The translations under genes and the position numbers were made by a program. The notes beneath the pieces are model-generated. The model was not told where the DNA came from, did not search any database, and saw only the letters and a program-made list of their open reading frames with translations. DNA of 64,000 nt from Sphagnum compactum. Lineage: Eukaryota; Bryophyta; Sphagnopsida; Sphagnales. Each line of letters opens with the position of its first letter. The stretch's first letter is position 1. The stretch covers positions 7,998,001 to 8,062,000 of the forward strand of contig OZ234494.1 in assembly GCA_965153455.1 (NCBI GenBank), written 5' to 3'. Of the stretch, positions 1-12,740 are shown one piece after another.

Positions 1-286
1 TGAGAACACAATACCAAAGAAAACCATACCAATTGCACAATGCAAGTTCTTGGTGAGATTCTGGAGTTTCCTAGAGTCAAGATTACTACTATGGTAATCT
101 TTTTCATTCAATCATGTGTGCAAGATGTCAAGTCTTGCACAGGGAAACATCTCAAATGTGTATAAATTAGATGCAATTGTTTTGCCCTGAGAGAAAGATG
201 TAGGCATAGGTGTGATTCATGGAGTGAAGATCAGTTCAGCAGCTTATCAAGGACGATGGACCTGATCACAGCTTATCACAGACTCC

Positions 287-670
287 ATGATCAACTCAAT
301 GACTCCCAAGGAATGTGCAGATTTGGAGCTTCTTGCCAAGTCTCCTTCAAGAAGGAGATGTGTTGCACTTGGATCTGGAAGAACCCAAGAGCAGGTAAAT
401 GTTCTAAACTGTAGTGTCACAGATTTTTCAGATGCTTATGCGGATGAAGAATCTGGCAAATGTGATGCAAGAGGCAGTTCAATCCCTGGCTTGGAATTAG
501 GCTCGGAGGACCCACATAGTGGACAATCAAAGGCAAAACCAGGCACAGCGAAAAGGAAGAAGAGCAGCTGGGGATTTCAATCCTGGTTCATCAGCTCAGG
601 AGCAGAGGAAGTGCTGTTCCAAAAGGATTTGGTGCCAAAAAATGAACAAAGAGAGGTGATGTCCTTCTAA
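287..670 (+). CDS. Possible orphan ORF or terminal exon, 127 aa
   Basis: This is an ATG-initiated reading frame of 127 codons ending in TAA. An in-frame stop lies 24 bases upstream of the ATG, so it must be either a small intact gene or a last exon entered through an AG such as the one at about 280. The product is hydrophilic and rich in Ser, Glu and Lys. It has a basic patch (AKRKKSS) followed by an aromatic cluster WGFQSWF near residues 95-101. I recognise no domain, signal peptide or membrane segment. Codon use and composition look more coding-like than the surrounding AT-rich DNA, but the polypyrimidine tract before the candidate acceptors is poor. It could be the 3' end of a gene starting left of the window, or chance. 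Confidence 0.3.
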   Translation: MINSMTPKECADLELLAKSPSRRRCVALGSGRTQEQVNVLNCSVTDFSDAYADEESGKCDARGSSIPGLELGSEDPHSGQSKAKPGTAKRKKSSWGFQSWFISSGAEEVLFQKDLVPKNEQREVMSF

Positions 671-1683
671 CCCACATCTTCCATTTCTATTCCACATATT
701 TCCAATGTTGTCAACTCAAGCAAGAGTTCAAGAGGGAGAAGGGCTGCAATGATATTTGATGATAGTATAATAAGGAAAATGTTTCCATTTTCAAAGGGTC
801 ATGACTGTTGAGTATGAACTAGCACACCACCAAACCCCTATCTCCTCCAACTGTTGGATAACCTTCCTTTTCAGTGACCATCCCCATGCTTACACCTTTC
901 CTCTTGAACCTGGGCTGGCTGAGCAAATCACAACCTAGGAAGAAGAGGTTGAACACAAATTGATTACCTAGCGCATTATTGCACCTTATGTAGGAAAGTA
1001 TAAAACCTTGCGATGTGCCCAGCAGAATCTACATACCAACATACTTGGAAGAGAAAAATAACATGCTAGAGTGAACATAACATTAGATAAAAATGTGGAG
1101 GAAGAAGATATAATGGCAGTGTCAAGCATTATATGCACATAATTTTCTCTTCTCAACATTATCTAAATTTTGCTTTCAAAACTCAAGCTCATGACTTGTA
1201 TTATTGCACCATGGTTCAAAACTGAAGCACCTTATGAGATCATCCCAATTCAACTACTGTTGTGAACTTTGTGTGTATCGCAGATCTTGTAAGAATGTGT
1301 GTGAATTGAGTCTTTTTCGCAGCAACACTACCCAACTTGACTCAATGCTAATATACTGCAGACCTCTCAAATGCATCATGTTGTAATCTGCCAGCCTAAT
1401 AGTGAACTATATATATATATAAATATATCCATTGTTGCTGATTGTAATATATAACAGTGGGAATGGCACGAAAGTGATGGAAATTAGATATAAACCTTTT
1501 GATGAGCTTTGAAGATTATGACCTAGCATCAACTAGTGATGATGAACTCAGGGCCTCTTTCTTAGCCAGCTCATCTAAGATGATTGCTTCTGTATCCAAT
1601 TTCTGCTGAAACTATGCTGGACCAGTGTTGTACAGGTCGAGAGATCACACTTTTGGTGTTAAGTTGGTTCAAGCCATGTAAAC
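671..1683. other. Intergenic / 5' region of the STPG-like gene
   Basis: No supported gene is visible in this stretch. It contains a short TA-rich microsatellite at about 1410-1430. A stop codon in the frame of the following gene lies at 1660-1662, which argues that the downstream ORF starts at its own ATG rather than being spliced to an upstream exon. Confidence 0.4.
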
Positions 1684-2370
1684 ATGGAAGACTCTAGTCA
1701 AGAAGACAACCCAGGGCCAGGAGCATATAGTCCAGTTGACAAACTCACTGCCCCAACAGCACCAGCTTACTCATTGCCTGCACGATTGAACACACATCAA
1801 CCCAATTCCAATCCTGGACCTGGAACATACAATCTAAGAGAACGCTTCAAGGAAGGACCGGCATACTCTATTGCAGGAAGGAGAAGTACACACCAAAAAG
1901 ACTCTACTCCTGGCCCAGGTACATACCATGACAATGTGGACTTCGCCAAAAGTTCTCCTCCTAGCTACAGCCTTGCTGATAGATTAAACACACACCAAGA
2001 ACCCAAAACCCCGGGTCCTGGAACTTACAGTCCTCATCCGAATTCACATGGTCCAAGTTACTCTCTTGGACAGCGAATGGGAGTTTCATCTAAGAACACA
2101 AATCCTGGACCGGGGGCATACAATCTTCATGGATCACCAGGTGCTCCAGCATACTCAATGGCACAAGCTTTGAAGAAGCAAGGAGTGGAAGACTCACCAG
2201 GGCCGGGAGCATACAATTTAGCAACAAAATCTTCAGCACCTCAATACACTATGGGTGCAAGGTTCTATCGATGGTGCCAACGTCAAAAATCTAACCCTCA
2301 ACAAAAAGGCAAGAAACCTACAACATCAGCTTCAAATGAAAGTACAAGTGGATCCAAGTCACCTAAGTAG
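1684..2370 (+). CDS. Sperm-tail PG-rich repeat (SHIPPO/STPG/ODF3-like) protein, 228 aa
   Basis: The ORF encodes a low-complexity, Pro/Gly/Ser/Tyr-rich protein with six evenly spaced PGPG(T/A)Y units, about 31-36 residues apart. Each is followed by a P-x-Y-(S/T)-(L/I/M) motif (PAYSL, PAYSI, PSYSL, PQYTM). This two-part unit is the signature of the SHIPPO or sperm-tail PG-rich repeat family, whose members bind or decorate axonemal and other stable microtubules. The basic C-terminal tail of about 35 residues (QKGKK...GSKSPK) carries no repeat and may contact tubulin or nucleic acid. The start is the first ATG after an in-frame stop at 1660, and no intron is needed. In a plant this family implies flagellated sperm, so expression is expected in antheridia. 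The family call rests on the visible repeats; the cellular role is inferred from animal and algal homologues. Confidence 0.8.
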   Translation: MEDSSQEDNPGPGAYSPVDKLTAPTAPAYSLPARLNTHQPNSNPGPGTYNLRERFKEGPAYSIAGRRSTHQKDSTPGPGTYHDNVDFAKSSPPSYSLADRLNTHQEPKTPGPGTYSPHPNSHGPSYSLGQRMGVSSKNTNPGPGAYNLHGSPGAPAYSMAQALKKQGVEDSPGPGAYNLATKSSAPQYTMGARFYRWCQRQKSNPQQKGKKPTTSASNESTSGSKSPK

Positions 2371-2640
2371 AGAAAAGGTGGATATGGATTTTGCATTACC
2401 ATCAAAATAACAAAATGCTTGTTTCCTCTTGCATTCTATCATGCTTTTTTGTACACCAAATGATGGAGTGTTGCAAGAGAAAACAACAACATCCAAGTCA
2501 ATCCAAACAACAATTTGCAATTGGAAAGTTGGTAGTTGGGAAGAATAATCATTAACAAACTCAAAATATTTGATTACAAAGGAAAGCTACAAAGAGTGGA
2601 ATTAAATATTGGAAATCTATGATGAATTTAAGCAAAGTTT

Positions 2641-2860
2641 TGTGTAATCTTGCAAGAGGAATTTTCATGCTTGATCATATGCAACATTAAAGATTTGTGT
2701 AATCTTGCAAGAGGATGTTGCATGCTTGATCATATGCAATGCTAAATATTTGTGTAGTCTTGCAAGAGGATGTTTCATGCTTGATCATACGCAACATTAG
2801 AGGTATATGTAATCTTGCAAGGGGATGTTTCATGCTTGATCATGTGCAACAATGATTTTT
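2641..2860. repeat. 55-bp tandem repeat, four copies
   Basis: Four head-to-tail units start at 2641, 2696, 2751 and 2806, exactly 55 bases apart. Each has the core TGTGTAATCTTGCAAGAGGA followed by a conserved CATGCTTGATCAT block. Copies differ by scattered substitutions, so this is a diverged minisatellite just downstream of the STPG-like gene. Confidence 0.9.
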
Positions 2861-5800
2861 GCATATGTATGAGCAAACTTCAAGGTTAAATCATGTGCAT
2901 CACATTGGAGCTCTAGTTTGAGAAGACAAACTCCCAAAATGCACTCACCAAGTGAAGAAGTGACAAGTTGACAAACATGTGTAGTTTTGTGCAATGATGA
3001 TCCCATTTGCATGCAATGAGATGAATAAACTAATGTATTATCATTCGTGTTATTGGAATTGTCTTTGTTAATGAGTACCCTAGAGGTCAATCTAGCCTTC
3101 TCTCTTGCTCTTTGACCCCATTCTAAAAAGCAAGTCATATATGTTATGTGGAAGTGGGTAGAATAATTCGTCCATCAATCAAGTTTCATAGCTAAGTTTC
3201 AACTCATTAATGACAACAAATTGACAATGCTAAACCAATTTTTGAAAGCCTAGTTTGTGCTTTCGCCAGCCTTTTTTTGGTTGGTTATATATAGCCAAAA
3301 AGCTATACTGAAAATTAAAAGTGCTAAAATCAAGTTCTTTTTTCGATTTTCAATAAGAAAAAAATTCAACCAAAATTTAAGAAAAATCTCAAAATTTTTA
3401 CACATGGTTCAAATATGTACCCAAAAATATAGATGGAATAATTCTACTTTCATATTTGGCTTGTAGCCAAATTTGGCTAAATCTTCATGTGGATCATCAA
3501 CAATTTGACCACATTGCGAAATTGACAAAAAAAAAACTACCTTTCACACAAATGCTATATTATTTCATTTGTTACCGCAGTACCTTTACTTTTTGAAATA
3601 GTCCATGTGATTTTTAGTTTTTTTCCATTTTCTCACTTCGGCCTTACGATCACAAATTTTTCAAAAATTCGGATATTATAGTAAAAATAATAAAATAATA
3701 ATTCAGCATATTATTGCAAATTGGTACTTATGTAGTTATATATGTATTAATAAGTAAGTAGTTTAAATGTTGTTAAATTAAACCCTCAAAAAATGATTAA
3801 GCCATTTATGATGATCTAAAGCAGGTATTGATTTCGAATAAATACTTATTATTGGAATTCACATGTGATGGTTAAGATCAAAGGTGCTTGTGGACAAATG
3901 AACACAGTGATACATAAATTTCGGAACTTTAAAATTAAGTTTTAAAAACTTTCGATAGGGCAGATAGTAAAGTTTTTGAAAATTTGAATTTATTATTATT
4001 ATTTTAATTATGGCCAAAATGGTAAAGGTACTATTATGGTATATGAAAAAGATGGGAAGGTGGTTCATTAATGAGAACACCCAATAATTTTGGAATATCT
4101 TTAATGCTTTTACTAACCTATTATGGAAGTACCTATATGTATGACCACAATCACATATAGCCCCAATTTCAGGGTACTTGATTTTACAATAGGTACATAT
4201 TGGTACTTCTATTAATAAGATGGGGGGTTGCCTATCAAGTTATTTTTTTCTTTTTTTGGTTGCAAATGAGCCCATTTGATTTGCCATCACCAAAAACCAA
4301 AAAAAAGAAAGAAATCAAATCAAATTTCCTTACAATAGTAGTTTCTATGTGAAGATGGAGTGCTTCCTCAACCTTTTTTTTTGAGTGTTCAACCTTTTCT
4401 TTGAGTGTTGCAATGAGCCATTTGATGTACCCATCACAAAAAAAGAAAAAAAAACCTATTCAAACCTTTGGAGGCTTTCCAAAGAAAAGTTTATATTGGA
4501 AGATTGAGTGATTTCCCTTTGGCCAAGCTATATAGGTGAAAGGAGGACAAATTTGAGCAAAGCATATGGGATAAAAGCATGATGATATTGGGCATATCTT
4601 GGGGAACACAACAACAAACAATTGCGTTGTTCTAGTTTTCTTTTGGTTTGGTTTAGTTTAGTTTTTTGTTGTTGTTGCAATGCAAAAAAATGCCAAATAA
4701 GAAAACATGATGATGATGCGCATGATTATAAACAACCTATGAACTAAATGCAAGTTCCTTCAAGAATGGTTAGCACTTGTATTGACAATGGCAAGCTATG
4801 TGATTTATAGCATGCATTGTGAAAATTTCACTACAACTATCACATTATTAAATTAATAAATAAAATGAACAATAAAAAAAGGCTAAAATATTTGGTACAC
4901 TATTGGATGGTGAGTGGATAAAATCTAGAGAACTTATGAGTTCTTAAGTTTATAAATTGGTTGCGTTCATGTCTAAACACACAATGATTTTTTTTTTCAA
5001 ATATGGATTGATGATTGGAATGAGATGTCAACCCATCATATGTTCCATGTATCAAACATATATAGTGAGAATCATATACCAATATAGGTTATTTGCACAA
5101 GATGAATTTGAGAGTAATGGAAACCCAAGTTACAATGACTCAATATATTGTCTAAATCCAAGTGCTAGGTAAAAGTCAAATTAACGCCAAGTAGTTAGGG
5201 GGACTTTACATGGAATGGGACATGTAATAATCTTATGGTCACATGTAAAATATACATTTTTCATTCCTTTACATTTTTGTCACGTGTGACTAAAATTTTG
5301 AATCAATGAAATATGTTATAAAATGTTGTGTATCACCGACTTATCTAGTGGTTGTTATTAGTGACAACAAATAACAAAAATAAACTTAGGATATAAAGGG
5401 TTGTATTAAATAGGTGAAGGGCTAGGGTTGTAATGACGATGCAAGTGGTGTATGTATTGTGTTGCAATAGTGGAGCAAAATTAAGCTTCCTAGATTTCAA
5501 ATCCCTTTTAGAATTTGTGTCAAAAAGCAACACCATCTTGGCCCACACAAATTTTCTCTTTTTCAAGAAATGATGGTTGGAGGGTGTCAAATGACCTTTC
5601 CTAAAGGTAGGATCATTTGACTAACTCAAATAAACTTTATGTAAAAAGAATATTTGTTGAAGAAAGTAAGAAAAAGTGATCACAAAATTGTTATATAGTG
5701 CTTTAGGAGGACCCACAAGGGTTATGATGTACCTCAATGTTATACTAAACAACATTGGAACAAAGTCTTCAACAAGAAGAAGTTTATAATTGATTTTAAA

Positions 5801-8800
5801 GTTTCATTAGATGGGGCAACTTCAATAGATGATTATTGAATACTAATTATTTTTGAAAATTCCATGTTAAAAAAAAAAATTGTATCTTGGAAGATAATTT
5901 ATTTTCCTTCACCGACTTTGATCCTTTGAAACAAGCATTAAAAAATGTTTGTACAAATAATATAATTAGTGGCCAAGATGTCAAGGTACTACAATACTCT
6001 TAACAAATTGAAAAATAATCCAAAGTTTTCAAACATATTTTTTTAGAAGTACCTTTTTAAAAATAAAAAAAACATCCATAGGACCAATATCACGATAACT
6101 TAGAAAGAAAAATCAAACAATAATGTAACAAGTAAACCTAGAAGATTTGGGTTACATGGGATTGCATGATTATAAAGTAAGGTAATATAGCTTTTGTTGT
6201 TGCAAAATGTAAGTTACTTTTTCTTTTGACTTTGGAAAAAGGGGGTGAAAAAACCTTGTTTATCATGTAGGTGTTTTTCCACAGGATGTGGGTACTTTTG
6301 AGACACATGCAAGTGAAGCAAAAAATGAGGAATTCATCAATGTTGTGCATGTATATGATTTTTGATATAACAATAGTGTAAGTGTGTAATTTTAGACATG
6401 TACGTGTAGAATTGTGTAAAGTTATTTGATCTCGTGTAAAACAAGGTAAGTCTAAGTGTAAAACAAAAAAGTAACACATACATTTATACAATTTTTACAC
6501 ATAGTGAAAACTTTAAACCCAAAACTTGGCTTGTCTATGTAAAGCCAATATTTTTTATCAATTGGGATTCATGAGTGGTATATATAGGTTTCAATATTTA
6601 TACTAATACATGTGGATGAAGAGGCATGGGTACCGTTCATTAGGAGGCAAGGAGCCAAGAAAGACCTAATCACTTAGGAACAAAGGTTTTCTTTTTCATT
6701 TGACAGTAAGTTTAAATCCTCCAAGTTCGAATTCCCTTGTTCACTTGCCATAGTTTACACATAAAACCAAAACATGAAACATGCAATTTTTCTTTCATTT
6801 TCATTCTTGTAAAATAAACCATTCATAAACTAGAATCAAATTCTTGTACATTCCGTGGAAAGAAAACACAAAGAGGAAATGGAATATATGCATTTACAAA
6901 GGGTATAGTGATCATTTTCCCCACAAAAAAATAATTTTCATAACAATATGGGGGTATTACACCTCCCACTACCATGGAAGATTATATTGGTTTACAAAAA
7001 AAAACATATCAATGCACCTCGCATTATCATTGATGACTATAGGCAAAATCACAACAAAAGCAAGATGACAAGAGGTGGAGTTCCTTTGAAACAATGTGTT
7101 GATGAAACTTGCAAACAATGTTAGGAGTTGCAAAACAACCACAACATCACCACCTACATTTGTGAAAAATTGTTGATGAAAAGGATCAATATGAAGGAAC
7201 TCACCCTACAAAGGGAATTGGGAAATAACCACAAGAAAAAGGAGTGCAAAATGACAACAAAGGTAATGAGTAGGTGTGAGAAGCTCACTTAAAATGGGTT
7301 GTTGAAGCTTGTAATGACGCAAAAAATTGCAACATGACGATATCTTGCAAAGTCCTTTTCATTGTGTTTTTGTGAACTCCCCCATGCTACTCCCCTTTAT
7401 CTAAATTGTTTATACGTGTAATTATTGATATGCATATCTCATTGTTTATTGTGGTCATTATCCATTCATTCATTCATTCTCTCACAAAAGATTAAAGTTT
7501 GTAATAGAATGAGGGTATGGAATTGTTATTTACACTTATAGAAGCATGGTCAAATATGCCAACAAGGGATACTTGATTTTTTGGTGGAAAGTACCCATAA
7601 ATCAACCCTCAACAAATTGAACTCATGAATATTTTTATTTTAATGATCAATAAGAGGAATTTTTTGACTTCATTGCATAACATTGAAAATTTTCATGTTT
7701 TAATATTCATTCAAATACACTTTTAAAAATACAAATATATAAAAATATGTGTCTTGTTTTTGCTTGAAATACATGAAAATATGATGAAAGTACAATTGTA
7801 ATTGGATATATGCATAATATTTTTAGAAGAAATCTTGCTCTTATCAACCAAGGTTTCTTGATTGTTTTGCAATTGCTATTTCAATTAATTAATCTTAGAA
7901 TTGAAATTGGTGCAATCCTTTGTGGCACCCCAAGTGCAAGTGCTTATAATTGCATTTTCAACTACATGATGAACTTTGCAATTTTAAATGTGATTATGTG
8001 TTGTGCATGTGATATGAATTGGATGAGAGCAAGATGAAAGTTAGCTACTATCAACCATGTTTAATGGCATTCAATAGTTCGATGATTATTGAATTGTTTC
8101 TATACTAGGACATGTGATTAAGTTCACTTTAGGATTTTCTATATTTTGAGTGAACTAGAATCGTACTCAAAGTGATTAGCCCCCCTAGTGAATGGATTAT
8201 GAACATAATGATTTCATTAACACTTAGTTGAATAAGAAATCTACATGTGCCAATGAAATTTGATGAAAATTAAAGTTTAAAAAATTGTAGTGTTAGTATT
8301 ATGATTAGTCATATTTGAAAGTCACAAATATATTAGCCCTGGCTCTAGCCAACAACAAGCTTGCGTTTTAGTGCATGTTGTGTATGTATGCATATTCCAT
8401 TGAGGTCCATTTTACCATGTCATGCTCCAACTCTAGGCTCTCTAAGGCACAAGCTCATATCACAATTGGTTCCACTTGGTCACCACAATGTCAATACCTT
8501 CCACATGATGCAAGGCGGTGATAGCGAAGGCTATATTTCATCAAACACAATGGATGTGTACCACTCGACAAAGAGAAGAAAAAGAGTTGGTACTTGCAGG
8601 CCCAATTAAGGTCTGCATTTTGGCAATGCCCTCCAAGGGCATTAAAATGATGTAAAGCTCGATTGTCTGCCTAATCAAGGGAGGTTGATGGCCCTGTTGC
8701 ACCACCCTTATACAGCTGGCTTTTATGTCATACAGAGCGCATTATCAGTTTCAAAATGGCCACCCTTAAAATGTAAAGTGCCTCCTCTGATCTGAGACAA

Positions 8801-8995
8801 TATTCTGCTCTGGATTGGTGTCACAATGAAATTTTTGGAGTACTTTTCATATGGGACACAATCCCTAATGGGTGATGTAGGATTAGCCAGATGAAGAAGA
8901 AACATTCCATGCTACGGCCCATTCATGAAGTCTGTGTGTATAGTGGAGCCATTTATTTGAGATTTAGTTATTAGTGGATAATGTGGATGCAGTTC
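2861..8995. other. AT-rich non-coding DNA
   Basis: This is about 6 kb with no gene I can support. All reading frames are short and of low complexity. The block contains A/T homopolymer runs, two related 'AATGAGCCCATTTGAT / AATGAGCCATTTGAT' segments near 4265 and 4410, and a perfect 14-bp palindrome AGCCAAATTTGGCT at about 3465. It is most likely decayed transposon sequence. Confidence 0.5.
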
Positions 8996-8999
8996 ATTA

Positions 9000-9115
9000 G
9001 TCCTCATTCACTACATCAGTGAATTCATTGTATCTTGTTAAGTCTTGTTCACTACGAATAGTGAATTCACTCAAAATCCATTGAAATCTTTGACATACAT
9101 GGACACCTTTAGATG
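9000..9115. repeat. Interspersed repeat copy 1 (related to 30285-30400)
   Basis: The sequence carries repeated TTCACTA/AGTGAATTC motifs followed by CTCAAAATC-x-A-x-TGAAATC. The same order of motifs occurs at 30285-30400, so these are two diverged copies of a dispersed repeat. Confidence 0.5.
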
Positions 9116-10627
9116 TAACTAAGTACATAAAACTTATGCGAGGAAGTTATACTAAATGAGGAACCTTTATCTCACAGACCTCACCCCCAAATTTTTGGAA
9201 AAACTTCAGTATTTTGCTATGCCAACTATGTGCTTTTCAGAAAAGGAAGATGCCATCGTATTACATTCTTTAGTCCCTTGCTCATGAGATATCTGGAATG
9301 GAAAAGCACAAGGGGTCAAAATTTGCTCAAAACCCGTCTTCAAGCAATCCCTAGGGTTTTGATCCCTAGGGTTTTCTCTTTTCCAACCTTTGAGACTTCG
9401 AGCAATTTTGAACTTCACAAGTTCACAATGTTTGTGGCAGCGCACTTTTTGGTTGTAACAAAATCCTTGACATGCATATTATATGTTGCCTTTTTGGGGC
9501 CAGAGTGAACAAGCACCTGCTAGTGCACCATCCATTGGATGCCCGTTATGACTCAGTTCTGGATGAACCTCAACTGAGTTAATATCTCTGGTTTCACCTT
9601 TGTAACCCATTCTGGAAGAAGTAGGTTCGACATATAGGTAGATAGGTAGGACCTATATGTAAAACTATAGGTGACTGTAACCCAAATACATGGTTTATAC
9701 TTTACATAGGAAAGGGCTGCTTTTACTACTTACCTACTGATAACCTGTTTGCTGGTTGTTAGTGCGGAGGTAGTAAAAGCAGCAACTGAGCTAACCACCA
9801 TGGTTACATATGGAACTGAAGCCCAACAGAGAAATGCTCGGGATCACTTACAGTCCATCCATGGTGCATCTGGTGCCGCAGGTTTGGTTGCATTGACATA
9901 TTGCAATGCAACACGGCCTTTGAAGAAGTTAGGCCATGTTTGTGCATAAAGAGAAAAACAAAGGACCCACATAAAGGCACTAGCACCCTTTTTCTTTGGA
10001 TTGTCACACAAATCATGGAGATGGTGTGGCCTATTGCACGTACACTTGAATAAGAGATAAGATGATAAAGAAAGAAACCCATGCACATCACAAAAAGTCA
10101 GACCTTGAACTCTAGACCCACACTCCTTAAAATACCATAAAAGATGAGACTTAATATGTTAGAGCATCCCTAGTGGCAAGGAATAAATTGCTTTGCATTG
10201 ATAATCTTGGATGAGATGTAGTAGTCCCATCCAATGGGCCCATGGGGAGACTAGGTAGGCCGGGTTGGAAAAAATGCACATCTTTTGGAGGCCTGCAAGA
10301 ACCTTGCAAGAGTCTAATAACTACGATTTGACTACTGATCTCAATTTTTGATTGGCCAATCATAATGATTAGTTCCCGTGCTTTGACATTAACAGTTTGC
10401 GACCTTTTTCAGTCCCACTTTTAAGATTTACCAGTGAGGCTTGAGAAACTGGAAGCTCCTAGAAGTGAGATGTACAATTTGTGGCCCAAATGCTGATAAT
10501 GGGTGAGTATGCTCTCAATTATCAAAAAACACGAATACAAATTAGTGGAGGGTAAACAAAACTGGAATGTTGAACACCCAAAAGGCATAGAGGGTTTTGA
10601 GAGGGATGACCACTGGCCACCCATCAT
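9116..10627. other. Non-coding stretch with a stable inverted repeat
   Basis: There is no convincing gene here. A 66-codon frame at 9749-9949 has no recognisable domain. The stretch includes the hairpin at 9716-9783 (separate entry). A segment near 9505-9535 (gagtga...agtgcaccatcca) resembles the outer end of the inverted element pair described below. Confidence 0.4.
9716..9783. other. Perfect 14-bp inverted repeat (hairpin)
   Basis: The arms GCTGCTTTTACTAC (9716-9729) and GTAGTAAAAGCAGC (9770-9783) are exact reverse complements separated by 40 bases. This may be a foldback from a small transposon or part of a decayed TIR element. Confidence 0.6.
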
Positions 10628-11129
10628 AATAGCACAAGATGGGCTTGAGTGACCCAGCACCCATCAGTGCACCATCCAAAAAATCCCGTTCTGGGATTTC
10701 ATGGATGGGATGAAGTGTCCCCCAGGGGTCAGTTTATTTGGTCAGTAGTTTTTTTTTTTCCTCTCAAACATTTTTTTTTGGGAGTTCACTGTTTTTTCTC
10801 CCAGGCTCACTTCGGTTTAATTTTTTTTTCCCATCACCCTTAACACCATTTTTTTTTTTGGGCAACTCCTACCTACCCCTTCAACCTACCTACCGCCCTT
10901 CCTCCTACCAGCCCATCTACCTCTCTCATTCTACTCACCCCTCTTTTGTGCTTGTGCTCCCCTCCATCACTAGCACTTGAGATTTAGTGGGATCATGGTT
11001 TAAGGTTGTAGAGCTTTGAGTCTCCAAAGCTTGAAAGGAGTGAGGAGATAGGCTTGGAAGAGCTTCATCTACATGGATTTTTGTAGAGTGTGCTACAAGG
11101 TAAGCTCCCCTCCCTTTGTTGTTTTTTCT

Positions 11130-12575
11130 TTTTTTTTGTTGCAACTCACCTTAAAGCGCGAAGAGGAGGAGGAGGATGCACTCAAGTGCATCATTGTCAT
11201 TTGTTGTTTTGTTGTAGTGCAACTACACGAAGAGGATGACAATGTGAAAATGTTCCCAGTGTTGTTTTTGTTTTTTTGGCTATAGCTCAACGTAGAATGC
11301 AAAGAGGAGGAGGAGGACGATGACATGCTCTCACATCATCGTTGTTTATTATTGTTTTGTTGCAGCACAGTTGCGCGAAGAGGATGACAACGAGGGAGTG
11401 TTTTTGCATTGTCATTTTTTTTTGCTACAATTTAGCACATAGCGCAAAGAGGAGGATGACAATGTGCTCAACCATGTCATCATCGTCTATTGTTTTGTTA
11501 TATCGCAGTTGTGCAAAGAGGATGACAACATGAAAATGTTTCGACATCATTTATTTTTTGGGGTTACAACTCACCAAAGAGCACAAAAAGGATCAGGACA
11601 ATGCATTCAAGCACATCGTCATCATCTATTGTTTTGTTGCAACGCAGTTGCTCGAAGAGAACAACGATGCGAAAACATTCCCATGTCGTTTTTTTTTGTT
11701 GCAGCTCACCTTAGAGTGCAATGACGAAGGAGACGACATGTTCAAGCCATCATCATCATTTGTTGTTTTGTTACAATGTAACTGCATGAAAAGGACGATG
11801 ATGAGGGAGCATTTTTGTGTCCCATGTCATTGTTTGTTGTTTTGTTATAGTTTGATGGAGAGCGTGAAGAGGAGGAGGAGGAGGAAGGCTTGTCGTGCAT
11901 CATTGTCGTTTAATGTTTTGTTACAATGCAATTATGCAAAGAGATGATGATGTGAAAACGTTCCCGCATTGTCGTTATTTTTCTTTTTATGTTGCAGTGC
12001 AATGCAAAGCACGATGAGGAAGACAATGATTATGATGCGCTTAAACACATCATCATCATTTGTTGTTTTGTTGCAGCGTAGTTACACAAAGAGGACGACG
12101 ATGCAGAAATGTTCTTACATTGTCATTATTTTTGTTATTGTTGTAAAGCATGAAAAGGAGGACGATGATAATGACGCATTTAAGCACATCATTGTTGTTT
12201 GTTGTTTTGTTACACTTTAGCTACGCAAAGAGGATGATGATGTGGGAGCATTCCCATGTCGTTGTTGGTTTTTTTTTGTTATAGCTCATTACAAAGTGCG
12301 AAGAGGAAGAAGATGACAATGACATGCTTAAACACATCGTCATCATCTATTGTTTTGCTATAGTGCAGCTATGCAAAAAGGACAACGATGGAAGAATGTT
12401 CTTGGATTGTTTTTTCTGTTGCAACTTAGTGCAAAACACAAAGAAGAGGAGGAGGAGGATGATGCATTCAAGCGCGTCATTGTCATATGACATAGGAACA
12501 TTGTTATGTCATCATTTTCTTTTTGTTGTAACACAATGGAAAGTGCAAAAAGGAGGACAATAACAATGATGCTTT
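11130..12575 (+). repeat. ~140-bp tandem minisatellite inside copy A (about 10 units)
   Basis: Units recur about every 140 bases. Recognisable starts are near 11146, 11285, 11432, 11569, 11705, 11850, 11997, 12143, 12284, 12424 and 12532. Each has a GAAGAGGAGGA(T/C)GA block, a CATCATTGTCAT block and a TTGTTTTGTTGCAG-like block. The last resembles a plant 3' splice site, so the array multiplies candidate acceptors inside the predicted first intron. The short reading frames in the array are by-products of the repeats. Confidence 0.8.
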
Positions 12576-12580
12576 GGAGC

Positions 12581-12740
12581 ACTATGCCAAAACATGGCAT
12601 CCATGACTGGTCCTTTTCAACTAGGTTAGTTGTTTATGCCATTCTAGTCAAATTGAACCTGTCACTTATGCCATTTTTAATCATTTATGCCATGTGTAGT
12701 TGTATCAATCTAGTCATGGATGCCATGTTTTGGTGTAGTG
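12581..12740. mobile_element. CACTA-type MITE, 160 bp, nested in the minisatellite
   Basis: The element begins CACTATGCCAAAACATGGCA at 12581. It ends with the near-perfect inverted copy ...TGCCATGTTTTGGTGTAGTG at 12740. The ~29-bp terminal inverted repeats start with CACTA, as in the En/Spm (CACTA) superfamily. Three internal TTATGCCAT repeats fit the subterminal repeats of that family. Flanks are GAG on the left and GAA on the right, a 3-bp duplication with one mismatch. Removing the element rejoins a normal minisatellite unit. It is too short to encode a transposase. Confidence 0.65.

Noticed and set aside
8723-8905. Minus-strand 60-codon frame with FKGGHFETDNALCMT
   Set aside because: It looked exon-like, but it is short, has no recognisable domain and no convincing splice sites.
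11073-12600. Many overlapping frames of 60-130 codons on both strands
   Set aside because: They lie inside a ~140-bp minisatellite and change frame between units, so they are by-products of the repeat.
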